Source: a virus. Taken from it: DNA of 64,000 nt. Numbering within the stretch: the stretch's first letter is position 1; every line of letters begins with the position of its first letter. The notes beneath the pieces were generated by a model that saw only the letters and a program-made list of their open reading frames with translations, was not told where the DNA came from and searched no databases. The translations under genes were made by a program, and so were the position numbers. The stretch spans positions 1 through 64,000 of IMG/VR virus record IMGVR_UViG_3300018080_000104. The stretch is one strand, 5' to 3'. Positions 23,658-32,141 of this stretch are shown here, in pieces.

Positions 23658-24210
23658 AATCCTTATTTGCTGCAAGCCCTCCGAATCCTGATATATCTGC
23701 CATTCCGTCATCACGAACTTGACTGTCGTCATTGCCATTTGCAGTTTCGCTTTCTTGTAAAGCCGCTGCCCAAGCTTGCTTTTCTGCCTCCGTGCATAAC
23801 GCCTGATTTCGCGATGTAATCAGCATCCCGAGTTTTTTTACTGCATGCACATATTTGGGCTCGGCATTGATAGCCGCTAGTCCGCCAAGAATCATTTCTC
23901 GTATTTCGTCGGGCGCACCACTGACGAAAGTCAGTAGTTGCGCCGGATTTGGCTGGAATCCCCACTGCTTGATGAACGCCTGTTCCGCTTCCTGTTGTGC
24001 CTGTGTGTAATACGCCTGCATCGTCTTATAGACAGAACCGCGAGGACGATTCTTAAACGCGGGCTTGGGCATGCAACATTTTTTGTATTTCACACCGCTG
24101 CCACAAGGACAAGGATCGTTGCGCCGGGGCGATCGCTGCTTTTGCAACTGTCTCTCGGGAATTGCTTTGCCCGTAATTGTTGTATACTTTGGCGATCGAC
24201 TGCGTTTCAT
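23632..24210 (-). CDS. SEC-C zinc-motif protein (192 aa)
   Basis: Near residue 30 is RRNDPCPCGSGVKYKKCC, the SEC-C zinc-binding motif (C-x-C-x8-C-C) found at the end of SecA and in many stand-alone proteins. It binds zinc and mediates protein contacts. The rest is helical (YYTQAQQEAEQAFIKQWGFQPN; PKYVHAVKKLGMLITSRNQALC). ATGA coupling (24207-24210) links it to the upstream Pro-rich gene. Role in the phage unknown. Confidence 0.72.
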   Translation of the reverse strand: MKRSRSPKYTTITGKAIPERQLQKQRSPRRNDPCPCGSGVKYKKCCMPKPAFKNRPRGSVYKTMQAYYTQAQQEAEQAFIKQWGFQPNPAQLLTFVSGAPDEIREMILGGLAAINAEPKYVHAVKKLGMLITSRNQALCTEAEKQAWAAALQESETANGNDDSQVRDDGMADISGFGGLAANKDYGNNTAEH

Positions 24211-24653
24211 CGGATGTCCTGGAATAGATCTATCGGTGGCTTGGGCGCAGCAGCGGGTTCTTCTTCTGACGCTGCCGGCTCCGCGGGCTCTACAGGCTCT
24301 GCCGCAGCTATATCTGGCACAGGCGGCGGAGGTGCCGGTGCTGCCGGCGACTCTATTGGCGGCGTGACTTTGGGCATAGCCACAATTCTTGGCTTATCCG
24401 GCGTCACTACAATAGGTGCGACAACCCGCTTTCGCGGCTTCTGCATCTTGGCTTGTTTCGCCAGCGCCAACAGCCCGAGCTGTTCTGCCAGACTCATCGG
24501 CTTTGCAGCATCAGTCTTCGGCTTGACTGGGCGCTGTGCAGGCGGCTGCTGGCACACAGGTACTTTAGACTGCTCTACCTTTCCAGCAGCAAGCCGCTTG
24601 AAAAAATTCTGGCGGTGGTCGACTTGGTTCATCACTCTACGTTGGTTTATCAT
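24207..24653 (-). CDS. Pro/Ala/Lys-rich protein of unknown function (148 aa)
   Basis: AAGGAAG precedes the ATG. The N-terminal part is basic (RQNFFKRLAAGKVEQ), the middle has SLAEQLGLLALAKQAKMQKPRKR, and the C-terminal half is Pro/Ala/Glu-rich and probably disordered. It could be a small scaffold- or adaptor-like protein. No family recognised. Confidence 0.6.
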   Translation of the reverse strand: MINQRRVMNQVDHRQNFFKRLAAGKVEQSKVPVCQQPPAQRPVKPKTDAAKPMSLAEQLGLLALAKQAKMQKPRKRVVAPIVVTPDKPRIVAMPKVTPPIESPAAPAPPPPVPDIAAAEPVEPAEPAASEEEPAAAPKPPIDLFQDIR

Positions 24654-24674
24654 TTGTTTTCTTCCTTAGAAATG

Positions 24675-24705
24675 GGCAGGATGGTCGTCTCCGAACCATC
24701 CTGCC
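24675..24705 (-). terminator. Hairpin, weak terminator after secreted protein gene
   Basis: GGCAGGATGGT pairs with ACCATCCTGCC across a 9-nt loop; only CATTTCT follows on the minus strand, so termination may be partial. Confidence 0.45.
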
Positions 24706-24739
24706 TGACTCCGCCTATCCTACTGCATGCAACATGGTA

Positions 24740-25024
24740 CTATTCCAGCAGGTACACGCGCCGGCCGAAAAGGCCGCCTCGGATAACAACTGGACGGCCC
24801 GGAGCATAGACTGGCCCGCCTATGTAAGTCGGATACAGTCTGGAAGGCGCTACGTACGCCGGCCCCCTGATCACCCCCGGAATTGTATAAACAGGCGTCG
24901 AATAGACGGGCGCTGTCGAATACCAAACGGGATTGGCGCCATAGAGCGCGTATTGTGCAGATGCCGGTGTCGCAATGAACACGATCGTAATGACAGCCAG
25001 TATAGCCGCCAGCAGTCCTTTCAT
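24740..25024 (-). CDS. Secreted Pro/Tyr-rich small protein (94 aa)
   Basis: I choose the ATG at 25024, which has AAGGAG upstream; the frame extends to 25204 but that would overlap the glycosyltransferase gene. A clear signal peptide (MKGLLAAILAVITIVFIATP, cleavage after ASA) is followed by a Tyr/Pro/Val-rich mature part (YALYGANPVWYSTAPVY) ending in a basic strand (GLFGRRVYLLE). Such low-complexity exported peptides can be wall or matrix associated; no family recognised. Confidence 0.65.
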   Translation of the reverse strand: MKGLLAAILAVITIVFIATPASAQYALYGANPVWYSTAPVYSTPVYTIPGVIRGPAYVAPSRLYPTYIGGPVYAPGRPVVIRGGLFGRRVYLLE

Positions 25025-25035
25025 AGTATGTCTCC

Positions 25036-26088
25036 TTAGCTGAGTACAGATTCCCACGTCTGCTGGAATTGTTGTTTTCGAACTGCAAGTCCTTCTTTTG
25101 TTGCCTGTTTCATTTTCCACAAAGTGCGCGGATTTTGCAATAGTGACAGCAGTGCTTCTATCAAAAGGGCGTAATTGCCGACAGCATTGGGCATTCCCAG
25201 CCAATTGCTCTCGAGATCACACGGCAGAAGCAAGCTGTTCCGTTTGTGCCTCAAATACTCATTTTGTGGGGGTATATCCCAGGCCAATACAGGAACACCC
25301 ATACACAGCGAAGTTAGCCCTATCAATGCCAGGCTTTCATAGTGTGCTGCCCAACACGTTAAACAGCTGGTATTGTACAAGCTAAGCCGCTGCATCGCTG
25401 TTGGCCGTTCGACACAGATAAACTGATCGGGATGCGTTTTGCACAATTGCCGCAAACGTCGTATCGCCCACAGCGACCAGCCTGTGCCGCTAGCAATGGT
25501 AAACCTTGCGCGCTCCTCAGTTTCTACAATTGACTCTAGCGCGTCGAACAACAACCGCTGATTCCGTTTAGCCTGGGAATCATACAGAGGCACAAAAATG
25601 TCGATCTTATCGCAGATTATTCGGCTATTCGTGCCAAACGGTATTGGCACGTCCCACGGCGCAATGCGCGCACGAAACGCTGATCCCGTTCCGCCGCATG
25701 CCCGGCACACCGCTTCACCTGCACAGGCATAAGGAAATACAACCGTATCAAACTTGGCAATAACTTCCTTGTGCATGGGTGCCAACTTTTCCCACACTGC
25801 AAGCAAAATAGTTTGAATGCCGCGGTTGGCTGCCCATGCCAACTCGGCCATGCTCGGCGGATGTGTCCACACGATGTGCGAACAGCGAGATGCCCATTGC
25901 TTGAATGGCGTTTTTCGTTCAGCGACTACGCGCTGATCCCAATATGGCGATATCTCTTTTTTACAGATATCTCGCGCCAGTATGGTCGGCCGCAACCCTA
26001 GCTGCTGTGCTAGTTCGGCAATATGGATACTTGCCCAAGTGATTTCGTCCGAGAACCATCGCGTTACCAAGCCCAGCTGGTCGGACAT
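25036..26088 (-). CDS. GT-B type glycosyltransferase (350 aa)
   Basis: The ATG at 26088 follows GGGAATAAC; the frame extends to 26163 inside the portal gene. The protein has a two-domain GT-B layout. The N-terminal half has Rossmann-like strands (LGLRPTILARDI; CSHIVWTHPPSMAEL). The C-terminal half has a glycosyltransferase-1-like nucleotide-sugar region (ARFTIASGTGWSLWAI; LTSLCMGVPVLAWDIPPQN). The MGVPVLAWD segment resembles the donor-binding 'G.PV.a' motif. Sugar and acceptor unknown. It may glycosylate virion or host surface. A Cys pair (CRACGG) near residue 130 is unusual for the family. Confidence 0.72.
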   Translation of the reverse strand: MSDQLGLVTRWFSDEITWASIHIAELAQQLGLRPTILARDICKKEISPYWDQRVVAERKTPFKQWASRCSHIVWTHPPSMAELAWAANRGIQTILLAVWEKLAPMHKEVIAKFDTVVFPYACAGEAVCRACGGTGSAFRARIAPWDVPIPFGTNSRIICDKIDIFVPLYDSQAKRNQRLLFDALESIVETEERARFTIASGTGWSLWAIRRLRQLCKTHPDQFICVERPTAMQRLSLYNTSCLTCWAAHYESLALIGLTSLCMGVPVLAWDIPPQNEYLRHKRNSLLLPCDLESNWLGMPNAVGNYALLIEALLSLLQNPRTLWKMKQATKEGLAVRKQQFQQTWESVLS

Positions 26089-26116
26089 AGTTATTCCCGC
26101 GCCGTAAAGATTTCTA

Positions 26117-28090
26117 CTACACCGGCGGCGCTGCCATGCTTCGCTGCTGTGATTGCTGCGCAATTTGTCGCTGCATAACCAAGCCCTGCTGCTTTGCCTG
26201 GTTATCCAGCGCCTCTAGCGCAGATTTGACTGTCGCGTGCAATACCGGATGTCTGGTTTTCAGCTTTCGCAGGCTGCTAATCCGCTGCGATGGTGGCATG
26301 CCAAATATCTGCTGCGCTAACGTGTTTGCCATTTCATACAGCTCTTGCGGCGTAATGGATTCCAAGTCGGATACCGGCAACTGCGCCAGCATAGCATCGA
26401 CGGGATCCACAGGCGTTCCAGGCACATCGCCTGGCGGTACGCCGGCTGCTGACGGCGCGCCTCCGGAAGCGGCAGGTTCCGCGACTGCCTGCGCACCGCC
26501 AGCAACCCCATCCGCCGCAGGTGCTCCCGCAGGAGCACCACCCCCAGGCCCAGCGATTTGCCCAGAGGCCATCATGTTTCCTAATCCAGCAGCTTCTAGC
26601 TCCTGCTGCACTTCTTGTGAACGTTCGGCGACATACTTCTGCTCGTCGAACAGTCTGTCCTGCTCTTCGTTGAATTTCAGCCCGACGCTCTTCAACCCGG
26701 TAGTCTGGCTGATTTGCTGCCCCATCATGAGTTGCAACTTAGCCAGCTGCCGATTGAGATCATCGGCATGGGCCGGGCGCTCCAGCCGGGCAGTAACTTC
26801 GTCCCATGCGAGCGCAGCGCTGATCTTATTAACGATCCATTGCAGTAGTTTATTGAGCATGTAAGCCAAATGACTCCAGCTGGACTCCAATAAACGTAAC
26901 GCCGTGGGCGCTGCCTGCAACGTAAGCGACCCCTTGTAGAATTCGACTGGAATGTTGATTGAATTGAGCAGCGTATCTACGCCCTGATCCATCAGCTGGT
27001 ATGGCGCCATTTGGCTGGCTTCGGCGCCTAGCGCTTGATAACGCACAGGGAAAGGCAACGTAAACCACGAAGTCGGGTCTATCCGCCGCCTGGCAAGCAG
27101 AGCATTCAACATGCCAGTAACGCCGCCCATGTCTGCAGAAAACAAAGGATCGCCCATCATACCGTTCTGTCCGCCGGAGCCGCTACGGGGTTCCGGTGTA
27201 ATTACACGGAACGGGATGACATAATCGAGTGCAATGGCCTCATTGAAACGATGCAGTACCTGCACATACCAGGCTTGACGGAAATTCGTGAGCACTCGGC
27301 TAATCCCCCATCCTCTATTCAGCACGCCGCAAAGTGTATCCTCTTTAGCGTGGTAAATGATGTCGGGATTAAACAGAATGTGTTTGTTCTGTTGCACTGC
27401 CTGCACCACTTCCCACGGCGCCCGGCTGAGTATGTGTAGATTGCCGCGGTTGATGAAATCCTTGTAGTACTGGGGAATGCGCCACACGTGTGCCGTTGCT
27501 TCCGAGTACGGATCCCAGATCAATTCCAATTCATGGATGTTCCAGCGCTTTACGGTTATGTCGTCCTCTTCCGCCGTCCGCCTGTCGACGTGCGTCCACT
27601 TTCCAGTATATCCGCATGTTAGACATGTTGCGCGAAACTCGCCGCCCGTCCATTTGAAATTGAATCGGCTGTTCGTGGCCATTCTGTTCATAGGCACTTC
27701 AAAGCCGCATTTCGGACAAGACAAATGTCTCCGAAACGGAATTACTACTGACGCGACATGATTGCCGTAGCAACAATAATCGAGCGCCGCGAGCTTAAGC
27801 ACCGACATGATGCCTAATTTGTTGTGCAGGTAATCAAGATATAATTCCTTGCCAGCACGATCCGTGCCGTCGATTTCTATTTCGGTCAAAAAGTATGCAA
27901 TGATTCGTTCGATGGCGGAACGATATACTCCGTTGTTCAGGAGTATATATTCGCAGAATTTGAGCGCGTGCGTAAACGTCGCCGGCATCGCAAGCGATGC
28001 ATAATCTGCAAATGGATCAGGAAATGGCTGGACTCCCCGCTGCGACGTCATAGTCGTCGACTGCGTGAAGTTTGACAGGAGGAAGGTCAT
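26117..28090 (-). CDS. Portal protein (657 aa) with zinc-ribbon insertion
   Basis: Length and layout fit a portal. An N-terminal clip/wing with alpha/beta segments is followed by a long helical part (ALRLLESSWSHLAYMLNKLLQWIVNKI, the crown/stem helices). QLMDQGVDTLLNSINIPVEFYKGSL recalls the portal region before the tunnel loop. A four-Cys insertion (C125-x2-C128 and C156-x2-C159) looks like a zinc ribbon, unusual for portals. The last 150 residues are Ala/Gly/Pro-rich. CAAGGACGG precedes the ATG. The portal forms the dodecameric DNA-entry ring. The call is by motif and layout only; no homology search was done. Confidence 0.68.
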   Translation of the reverse strand: MTFLLSNFTQSTTMTSQRGVQPFPDPFADYASLAMPATFTHALKFCEYILLNNGVYRSAIERIIAYFLTEIEIDGTDRAGKELYLDYLHNKLGIMSVLKLAALDYCCYGNHVASVVIPFRRHLSCPKCGFEVPMNRMATNSRFNFKWTGGEFRATCLTCGYTGKWTHVDRRTAEEDDITVKRWNIHELELIWDPYSEATAHVWRIPQYYKDFINRGNLHILSRAPWEVVQAVQQNKHILFNPDIIYHAKEDTLCGVLNRGWGISRVLTNFRQAWYVQVLHRFNEAIALDYVIPFRVITPEPRSGSGGQNGMMGDPLFSADMGGVTGMLNALLARRRIDPTSWFTLPFPVRYQALGAEASQMAPYQLMDQGVDTLLNSINIPVEFYKGSLTLQAAPTALRLLESSWSHLAYMLNKLLQWIVNKISAALAWDEVTARLERPAHADDLNRQLAKLQLMMGQQISQTTGLKSVGLKFNEEQDRLFDEQKYVAERSQEVQQELEAAGLGNMMASGQIAGPGGGAPAGAPAADGVAGGAQAVAEPAASGGAPSAAGVPPGDVPGTPVDPVDAMLAQLPVSDLESITPQELYEMANTLAQQIFGMPPSQRISSLRKLKTRHPVLHATVKSALEALDNQAKQQGLVMQRQIAQQSQQRSMAAPPV

Positions 28091-28105
28091 GGGTCCGTCC
28101 TTGGA

Positions 28106-28264
28106 CTACTGCGCGGTTGCTTCGGTTTTGTCTGCAACTGTATCGGCCATTCGCTTGACTGGATCCTGCGCTAACTGTTCGATTGTTTGTGAAGACGCCT
28201 GTTTTTCTTTGGCATCGCTCTCGGGCTTCGTTAGTCCGCGCTTAATAACACCTTGCTTTTCCAT
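28106..28264 (-). CDS. Small polar protein (52 aa)
   Basis: ATG at 28264, eight nt after GGAGG. The product (MEKQGVIKRGLTKPESDAKE...) is Lys/Glu/Ala-rich, likely disordered or a single helix. It lies 15 nt upstream of the portal gene in the same direction. Possibly an accessory or assembly peptide; no family recognised. Confidence 0.55.
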   Translation of the reverse strand: MEKQGVIKRGLTKPESDAKEKQASSQTIEQLAQDPVKRMADTVADKTEATAQ

Positions 28265-28301
28265 ATGAATATCCTCCATGAATTTGCATATCTTGAAAAG
28301 G

Positions 28302-29540
28302 TCATTGTGTAAGCTGGATGGCTGCCGGCATCTGGATTTGTCCGGCCTCCTCGTTTGTGTCTTGATTCAGCGAATGCTCGCTCTTGATTAGCAGAATGCA
28401 AAGATCGTAGTCAAGAAACGGAAACTGGATTCCTGTCGTATGGACACGGTATACCACGTCCTGCCCTTCGATGTGTGCAGCCATATCTGCATCCGTCGCT
28501 AACGGAAAGTTGCGAGGATAGCCGATAGCTCGTCGATCGAATACCAGCACCAAGTTTGCATCGTTTCTGATGATCTGGTGATAGTATGCTTCCTGTTTGA
28601 ACGGAATGCCGTGAATCTCGAACTCGACCCGGAAAGTCGGCGGTTTGGCGGGCATTTCTGCGTGTTTTTCCTGCAGCCGTTGCTGCTGGGGTAAAAGCGC
28701 ATCAAATAACGACGTTGGCGCTTGCTGCTGTTGCACTACGTTGACAGACGGATAAACCGGCTGCTGCTGCTGTTGCACAGGCTGAATCGGCTGCTGCGGC
28801 ATCTGTTGCGACTGTGGCGGCATCTGCTGTGGCTGCTGCCAGCCGTCCAATGACGCCGCTTTAACAGGCTGTGGCGCTGAAATTACAGCGGGTTGCTGTG
28901 GAATCGTTTGACCCACTTGCGGCTCAATACCTGTTAGTTTTTGCCTGCCGACAACATCAGCAATTTGTATTCCTTGCGGAGTCTGCGTTGGCTTTTGAAA
29001 CTCTTGCATCGGCTGCTGTCCTCCTCCTTCGGTGGCTGCTGGAACTACGTATTGATTCGGTAGATTAACGGGCGCCGTTCGCGCTGCTGCCTGTATTCCA
29101 GGCATCTGCGGATCCGGCATTCCGCCTGCGGCAAACTGCCGCAGTATGTTCGAAGCGTTAAAGCGGCGGTCTTCCACGGACATTCCTTGCTGCGGCATTC
29201 CTGTTGCAACCGCCCTGGCTAACTGTTCTTTGCGAATTTTAGTAGGATCGAATACAAAACCTTGCCCTGGAATATCCGGATCTACAAGTACCTGCGTAGC
29301 CACAGCGTCAGGATTATGTCCAACTGGCGCACCGTCCGCAGTAGATCTTCGCACAATTGTGCCGAAAGCACCATGCCGGCCAGTGGGCACTGCATCGGCC
29401 ATTGACCTGCCACCGAGTACCGTCTCTTCGGCTATACTGTGGTACTTTGCAGGATCTAAATGACTTCCAGCTGCAAAACTATTGCTATCCCAGAAAGCGT
29501 CTTTTGCCAGCTGCTGCCCAACTAAATTATTGGTATCCAT
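28302..29540 (-). CDS. Gln-rich protein, probable virion-associated (412 aa)
   Basis: AAGGAGCC lies before the ATG. The N-terminal 120 residues are ordered-looking (GHLDPAKYHS, ETVLGGRSMA). Residues about 150-290 are Gln/Pro-rich (QQPMQEFQKPTQTPQ; PQQPIQPVQQQQQP). The C-terminal 110 residues are globular (FRVEFEIHGIPFKQEAYYHQI). It sits directly upstream of the portal unit and downstream of a terminator. The function is unknown; a head or neck component is plausible by position only. Confidence 0.65.
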   Translation of the reverse strand: MDTNNLVGQQLAKDAFWDSNSFAAGSHLDPAKYHSIAEETVLGGRSMADAVPTGRHGAFGTIVRRSTADGAPVGHNPDAVATQVLVDPDIPGQGFVFDPTKIRKEQLARAVATGMPQQGMSVEDRRFNASNILRQFAAGGMPDPQMPGIQAAARTAPVNLPNQYVVPAATEGGGQQPMQEFQKPTQTPQGIQIADVVGRQKLTGIEPQVGQTIPQQPAVISAPQPVKAASLDGWQQPQQMPPQSQQMPQQPIQPVQQQQQPVYPSVNVVQQQQAPTSLFDALLPQQQRLQEKHAEMPAKPPTFRVEFEIHGIPFKQEAYYHQIIRNDANLVLVFDRRAIGYPRNFPLATDADMAAHIEGQDVVYRVHTTGIQFPFLDYDLCILLIKSEHSLNQDTNEEAGQIQMPAAIQLTQ

Positions 29541-29586
29541 AAATGGCTCCTTGATTCATAACCCAGTGTACCATGTATTGATAGCT

Positions 29587-29631
29587 AAAAAAAGCCCGAG
29601 ACTACCCCCACACGGGGGTAAGTACTCGGGC
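29587..29631 (-). terminator. Intrinsic terminator (double-stem, TTTTTTTAGCTATCAA tail)
   Basis: GCCCGAG/CTCGGGC encloses TACCCCC/GGGGGTA. It is followed by seven Ts and AGCTATCAA on the minus strand, 7 nt after the stop at 29638. Confidence 0.9.
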
Positions 29632-29637
29632 GTCGGC

Positions 29638-29937
29638 CTACTCCTCGAACCAAGACCGTTCTGCGTTCGTCGCCGCAACGAGTGCCTCAATAGGCACATC
29701 GCAGAACCATAACCTCTTCGACGAACGGACTGCCAGCATAACCTTTTGATTTAAGACTACGCCGGCCTTTATGTCCCCGTCGACGTTCTCTGTTACAACT
29801 GTGGCCCTGTCATCGCGCCAGTAAGGATAAATAACAGGGTCACTCTCATTGACCTCCTGGAGCCACAGCGTCAAGTCGACGCTGTCGACGAATTTGAGGA
29901 TTTTCCAGTCGGCTTTCCAGTCTTCTTTCCCTTCCAC
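29638..29937 (-). CDS. Protein of unknown function (99 aa), GTG start
   Basis: GTG at 29937 lies eight nt after AAGGAGG. The product (EGKEDWKADWKILKFVDSVDLT...) has likely beta strands and a Trp/Phe-rich middle. It overlaps the end of the 486-aa gene by 67 nt in another frame. The overlap region is charged in both frames. Function unknown. Confidence 0.6.
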   Translation of the reverse strand: MEGKEDWKADWKILKFVDSVDLTLWLQEVNESDPVIYPYWRDDRATVVTENVDGDIKAGVVLNQKVMLAVRSSKRLWFCDVPIEALVAATNAERSWFEE

Positions 29938-31331
29938 CGGGTATCCTCCTTACTGATTTTGACGACCATAGAAGGTCGTTGCTCCCTGAGATCAGCCGCA
30001 TCAATGCGCTTATGCAAGCGCATTACCTGCGGTCGAAATGCCACCGCGCCGTCGCCGGCGTCGTAGCCACTGGCCTCTACCACGGGGCCGAAATCCATGA
30101 AAATCTTTGGAATCCATTCCCCGGTCTGCGGATGCTTCGTACGCACTAGCCGGTTGTGCCGAAGCAACAGTCCCAAGTCCTGCCTCTTGGCAAGACATTC
30201 GCCCCCTACCAGCACGGCCTCGATTGTCGGTGCAGTCCGACAATCTTCGGTCGCAACATAGTCAGGCTTCTCGCTGTACGCGAGATACGGCTCGGCCAAT
30301 ACGAACGGGGTAGCAAACGCCAGCCGTTCGCGCGCATCTGCTCGCGCTTGGTAGTGCCGTATGAACTCCTCCTTGCGTTCACCTACCTTGTCGAGCGTTC
30401 CCGGCTCCGCCGCTTGCAGACCGGCCGCAATGTCCTCGATCGGCAGTCCGATCTTGGAGGCAATGGCAGTGATCGCCTTATTTTTTCGTGTAATCACTGC
30501 CTCTGCAATGATCGCCTCCACCATTTGGAGAGCGGCCACCAGTAAGTCGGTGCTCTCCAAATTCATCGCAGCGCCCCACAGCTCAGGATAAAATCCCTCC
30601 TGCAGGCCTGTCCGTGCGCGTTCCTGCGTGATTGACGCAATCATTCTTTCGATTGCGCTTTCTGATTTTCCACGAGCCTTTAATGACTCGGCCAGCGCGG
30701 CCATGCTGCGCACAGCCGGACTTATCCATAAGTCCTTCGCAAACAGGCATCCTTGCCTGCCGCCTACCACAAACCCGTCTGTCGGGTTGATGGACGTGGT
30801 GTACATCCTGATAGGCACAGCGCCGTCCGCCGGCTGCATGACCAGCAAGGGCACGGCATCCCTGCTTATCTGGCAGATATCAGTTATAAACTGATATCTC
30901 GGATGATATAACGCAGCCACCGTGCCGCATATATCATACTTTAACCGCCGCCCCGCTGGATCGATATCCAGCAGCGCGACGCGAACAGCCGCGACCCATT
31001 CCAAGAAGAGCCGCAAATGCTCTGGCAGCTCGCTAGCTGCCTTTGCGATAATCGGCCGGATGGCCAGCGGCTCCATACGCGGACGCCCAGCGGCCGCGGC
31101 AGCTTTATTATGTTCAAACATCGCCAACTGCATCGCTCTGATGCAGGAATTTGACGATGTTGCTTTGATCGCCTCCTCCGACAATTTCGTCGAGGAGGCT
31201 TCAAAAACGTCATAGAAGTGCGAGGCCAGCCCGCACACTTCTTCGGCGTACTCTGCTTCCTGCTGTGGCTCCTCGGCCGCTTCAGCGGAAACCACAAGGG
31301 GCTGCTGCCCCAACGTCAACTCCGTAAGCAT
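29871..31331 (-). CDS. Protein of unknown function (486 aa)
   Basis: AAAAAGGAG precedes the ATG at 31331. The first 100 residues are acidic and helical, then comes a region with HLRLFLEWVAAVRVALLDIDPAG and LKYDICGTVAALYHPRYQF. The middle is helical (AALAESLKARGKSESAIERMI; TDLLVAALQMVEAIIAEAVI). The end is Lys/Thr/Ser-rich (KGKKTGKPTGKSSNSSTAST). It has the size of a capsid-associated or scaffold-like protein, but no motif supports that. Function unknown. Confidence 0.65.
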   Translation of the reverse strand: MLTELTLGQQPLVVSAEAAEEPQQEAEYAEEVCGLASHFYDVFEASSTKLSEEAIKATSSNSCIRAMQLAMFEHNKAAAAAGRPRMEPLAIRPIIAKAASELPEHLRLFLEWVAAVRVALLDIDPAGRRLKYDICGTVAALYHPRYQFITDICQISRDAVPLLVMQPADGAVPIRMYTTSINPTDGFVVGGRQGCLFAKDLWISPAVRSMAALAESLKARGKSESAIERMIASITQERARTGLQEGFYPELWGAAMNLESTDLLVAALQMVEAIIAEAVITRKNKAITAIASKIGLPIEDIAAGLQAAEPGTLDKVGERKEEFIRHYQARADARERLAFATPFVLAEPYLAYSEKPDYVATEDCRTAPTIEAVLVGGECLAKRQDLGLLLRHNRLVRTKHPQTGEWIPKIFMDFGPVVEASGYDAGDGAVAFRPQVMRLHKRIDAADLREQRPSMVVKISKEDTRWKGKKTGKPTGKSSNSSTAST

Positions 31332-31335
31332 AAGC

Positions 31336-31530
31336 TTACTCCTTTTTTTGCGGCAAAAGCCCGTTGACCACACGGGTTTTTGCCTTCCACTCTGAAAATG
31401 GCACCACAAGCCTGGTCCGCGGCTTGGGGCCTGCCAGCACTACAACCATGTTGCCGGTCCTTTGTCCGGCTTTTGTTTCTGGCCAACGGTCATGGACACG
31501 CTGGCCATTATATATACGTATCTTGGCCAT
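31336..31530 (-). CDS. Small basic protein (64 aa)
   Basis: I choose the ATG at 31530 (M-A-K-I-R-I-Y...); a TTG two codons upstream also fits. There is no visible Shine-Dalgarno; the ATG lies 10 nt after a perfect terminator-like hairpin. The protein is Arg/Lys/Pro-rich with a predicted beta start. Function unknown. Confidence 0.5.
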   Translation of the reverse strand: MAKIRIYNGQRVHDRWPETKAGQRTGNMVVVLAGPKPRTRLVVPFSEWKAKTRVVNGLLPQKKE

Positions 31531-31540
31531 AGCCAAATAA

Positions 31541-31570
31541 AAAGTGCCAGAGTAATAACTCTGGCACTTT
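31541..31570 (-). terminator. Perfect inverted repeat, bidirectional-type terminator
   Basis: AAAGTGCCAGAGT pairs fully with ACTCTGGCACTTT across AATA. A T-rich tail follows on the minus strand (CTTTTTATTT). The CGGCATTATAA element overlaps its upstream edge. Confidence 0.8.
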
Positions 31571-31579
31571 ATAATGCCG
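31569..31579 (-). promoter_or_regulatory. Recurrent 11-mer CGGCATTATAA, next to a hairpin
   Basis: The fifth exact copy of the 11-mer. Here it sits directly upstream of the 31541-31570 hairpin, so a transcript beginning from it would run straight into the terminator-like structure. Confidence 0.5.
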
Positions 31580-31598
31580 CCTTTTTTGCGTTGATTAA

Positions 31599-32141
31599 CT
31601 ATGCTTCTTCGGTATTTTGCGCCGACTCATCTTCATCCGCATCGTCGTCTTCAGCTGCCTCTGCTGCAGCCGCTGCTGCAGCGGCTGCTGCATCTACACG
31701 GGCTATTGCCTCTGGAGTTACGTCCGATACACCCAGATCAACCAATCCGTCTTCAGCGGCCTCAGCTGGCATATCGCCCATAATGTCGTACAGCTTTTTG
31801 CCATCACTGAGCTGCCACAGCCGGCCTGTTAAAAGCCCCAGCCGCTTACCGTGAAACACAAACATATAGTGCGGACGCGGGCTGCCAGCAGTCTCGCTGA
31901 TCGCAAGCCGGATAGCGTGTAATCTGCTGCACAGCGCATCCAGCCGCTGGAAAGCCTCGACAGTCGGGGCACCGTCGTAGGGAACCTGCACCAGATAGAA
32001 TTGGTGCGAATGTGTCTCGCTGTGCGTCAGCGCAAATCTCAGGATATCGACCAGGCGGCGAAGTTGAACAGCGCCCTGTTCTAGTTCTTGTTTTTTCTTC
32101 ACCGCTACAGCTGTTTCCTTGGCTTGTTTTTTATCACTCAT
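31599..32141 (-). CDS. Protein with acidic/poly-Ala C-terminus (180 aa)
   Basis: AAGGATAAG precedes the ATG; ATGA coupling links it to the gene before. A Lys/Glu-rich N-terminal helix (ETAVAVKKKQELEQGAVQLRR) leads into an alpha/beta core (RLVDILRFALTHSETHSHQF; FVFHGKRLGLLTGRLW). The C-terminus has a run of nine alanines and then an Asp/Glu-rich tail. The protein could be scaffold- or assembly-related; no motif is recognised. Confidence 0.62.
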   Translation of the reverse strand: MSDKKQAKETAVAVKKKQELEQGAVQLRRLVDILRFALTHSETHSHQFYLVQVPYDGAPTVEAFQRLDALCSRLHAIRLAISETAGSPRPHYMFVFHGKRLGLLTGRLWQLSDGKKLYDIMGDMPAEAAEDGLVDLGVSDVTPEAIARVDAAAAAAAAAAEAAEDDDADEDESAQNTEEA

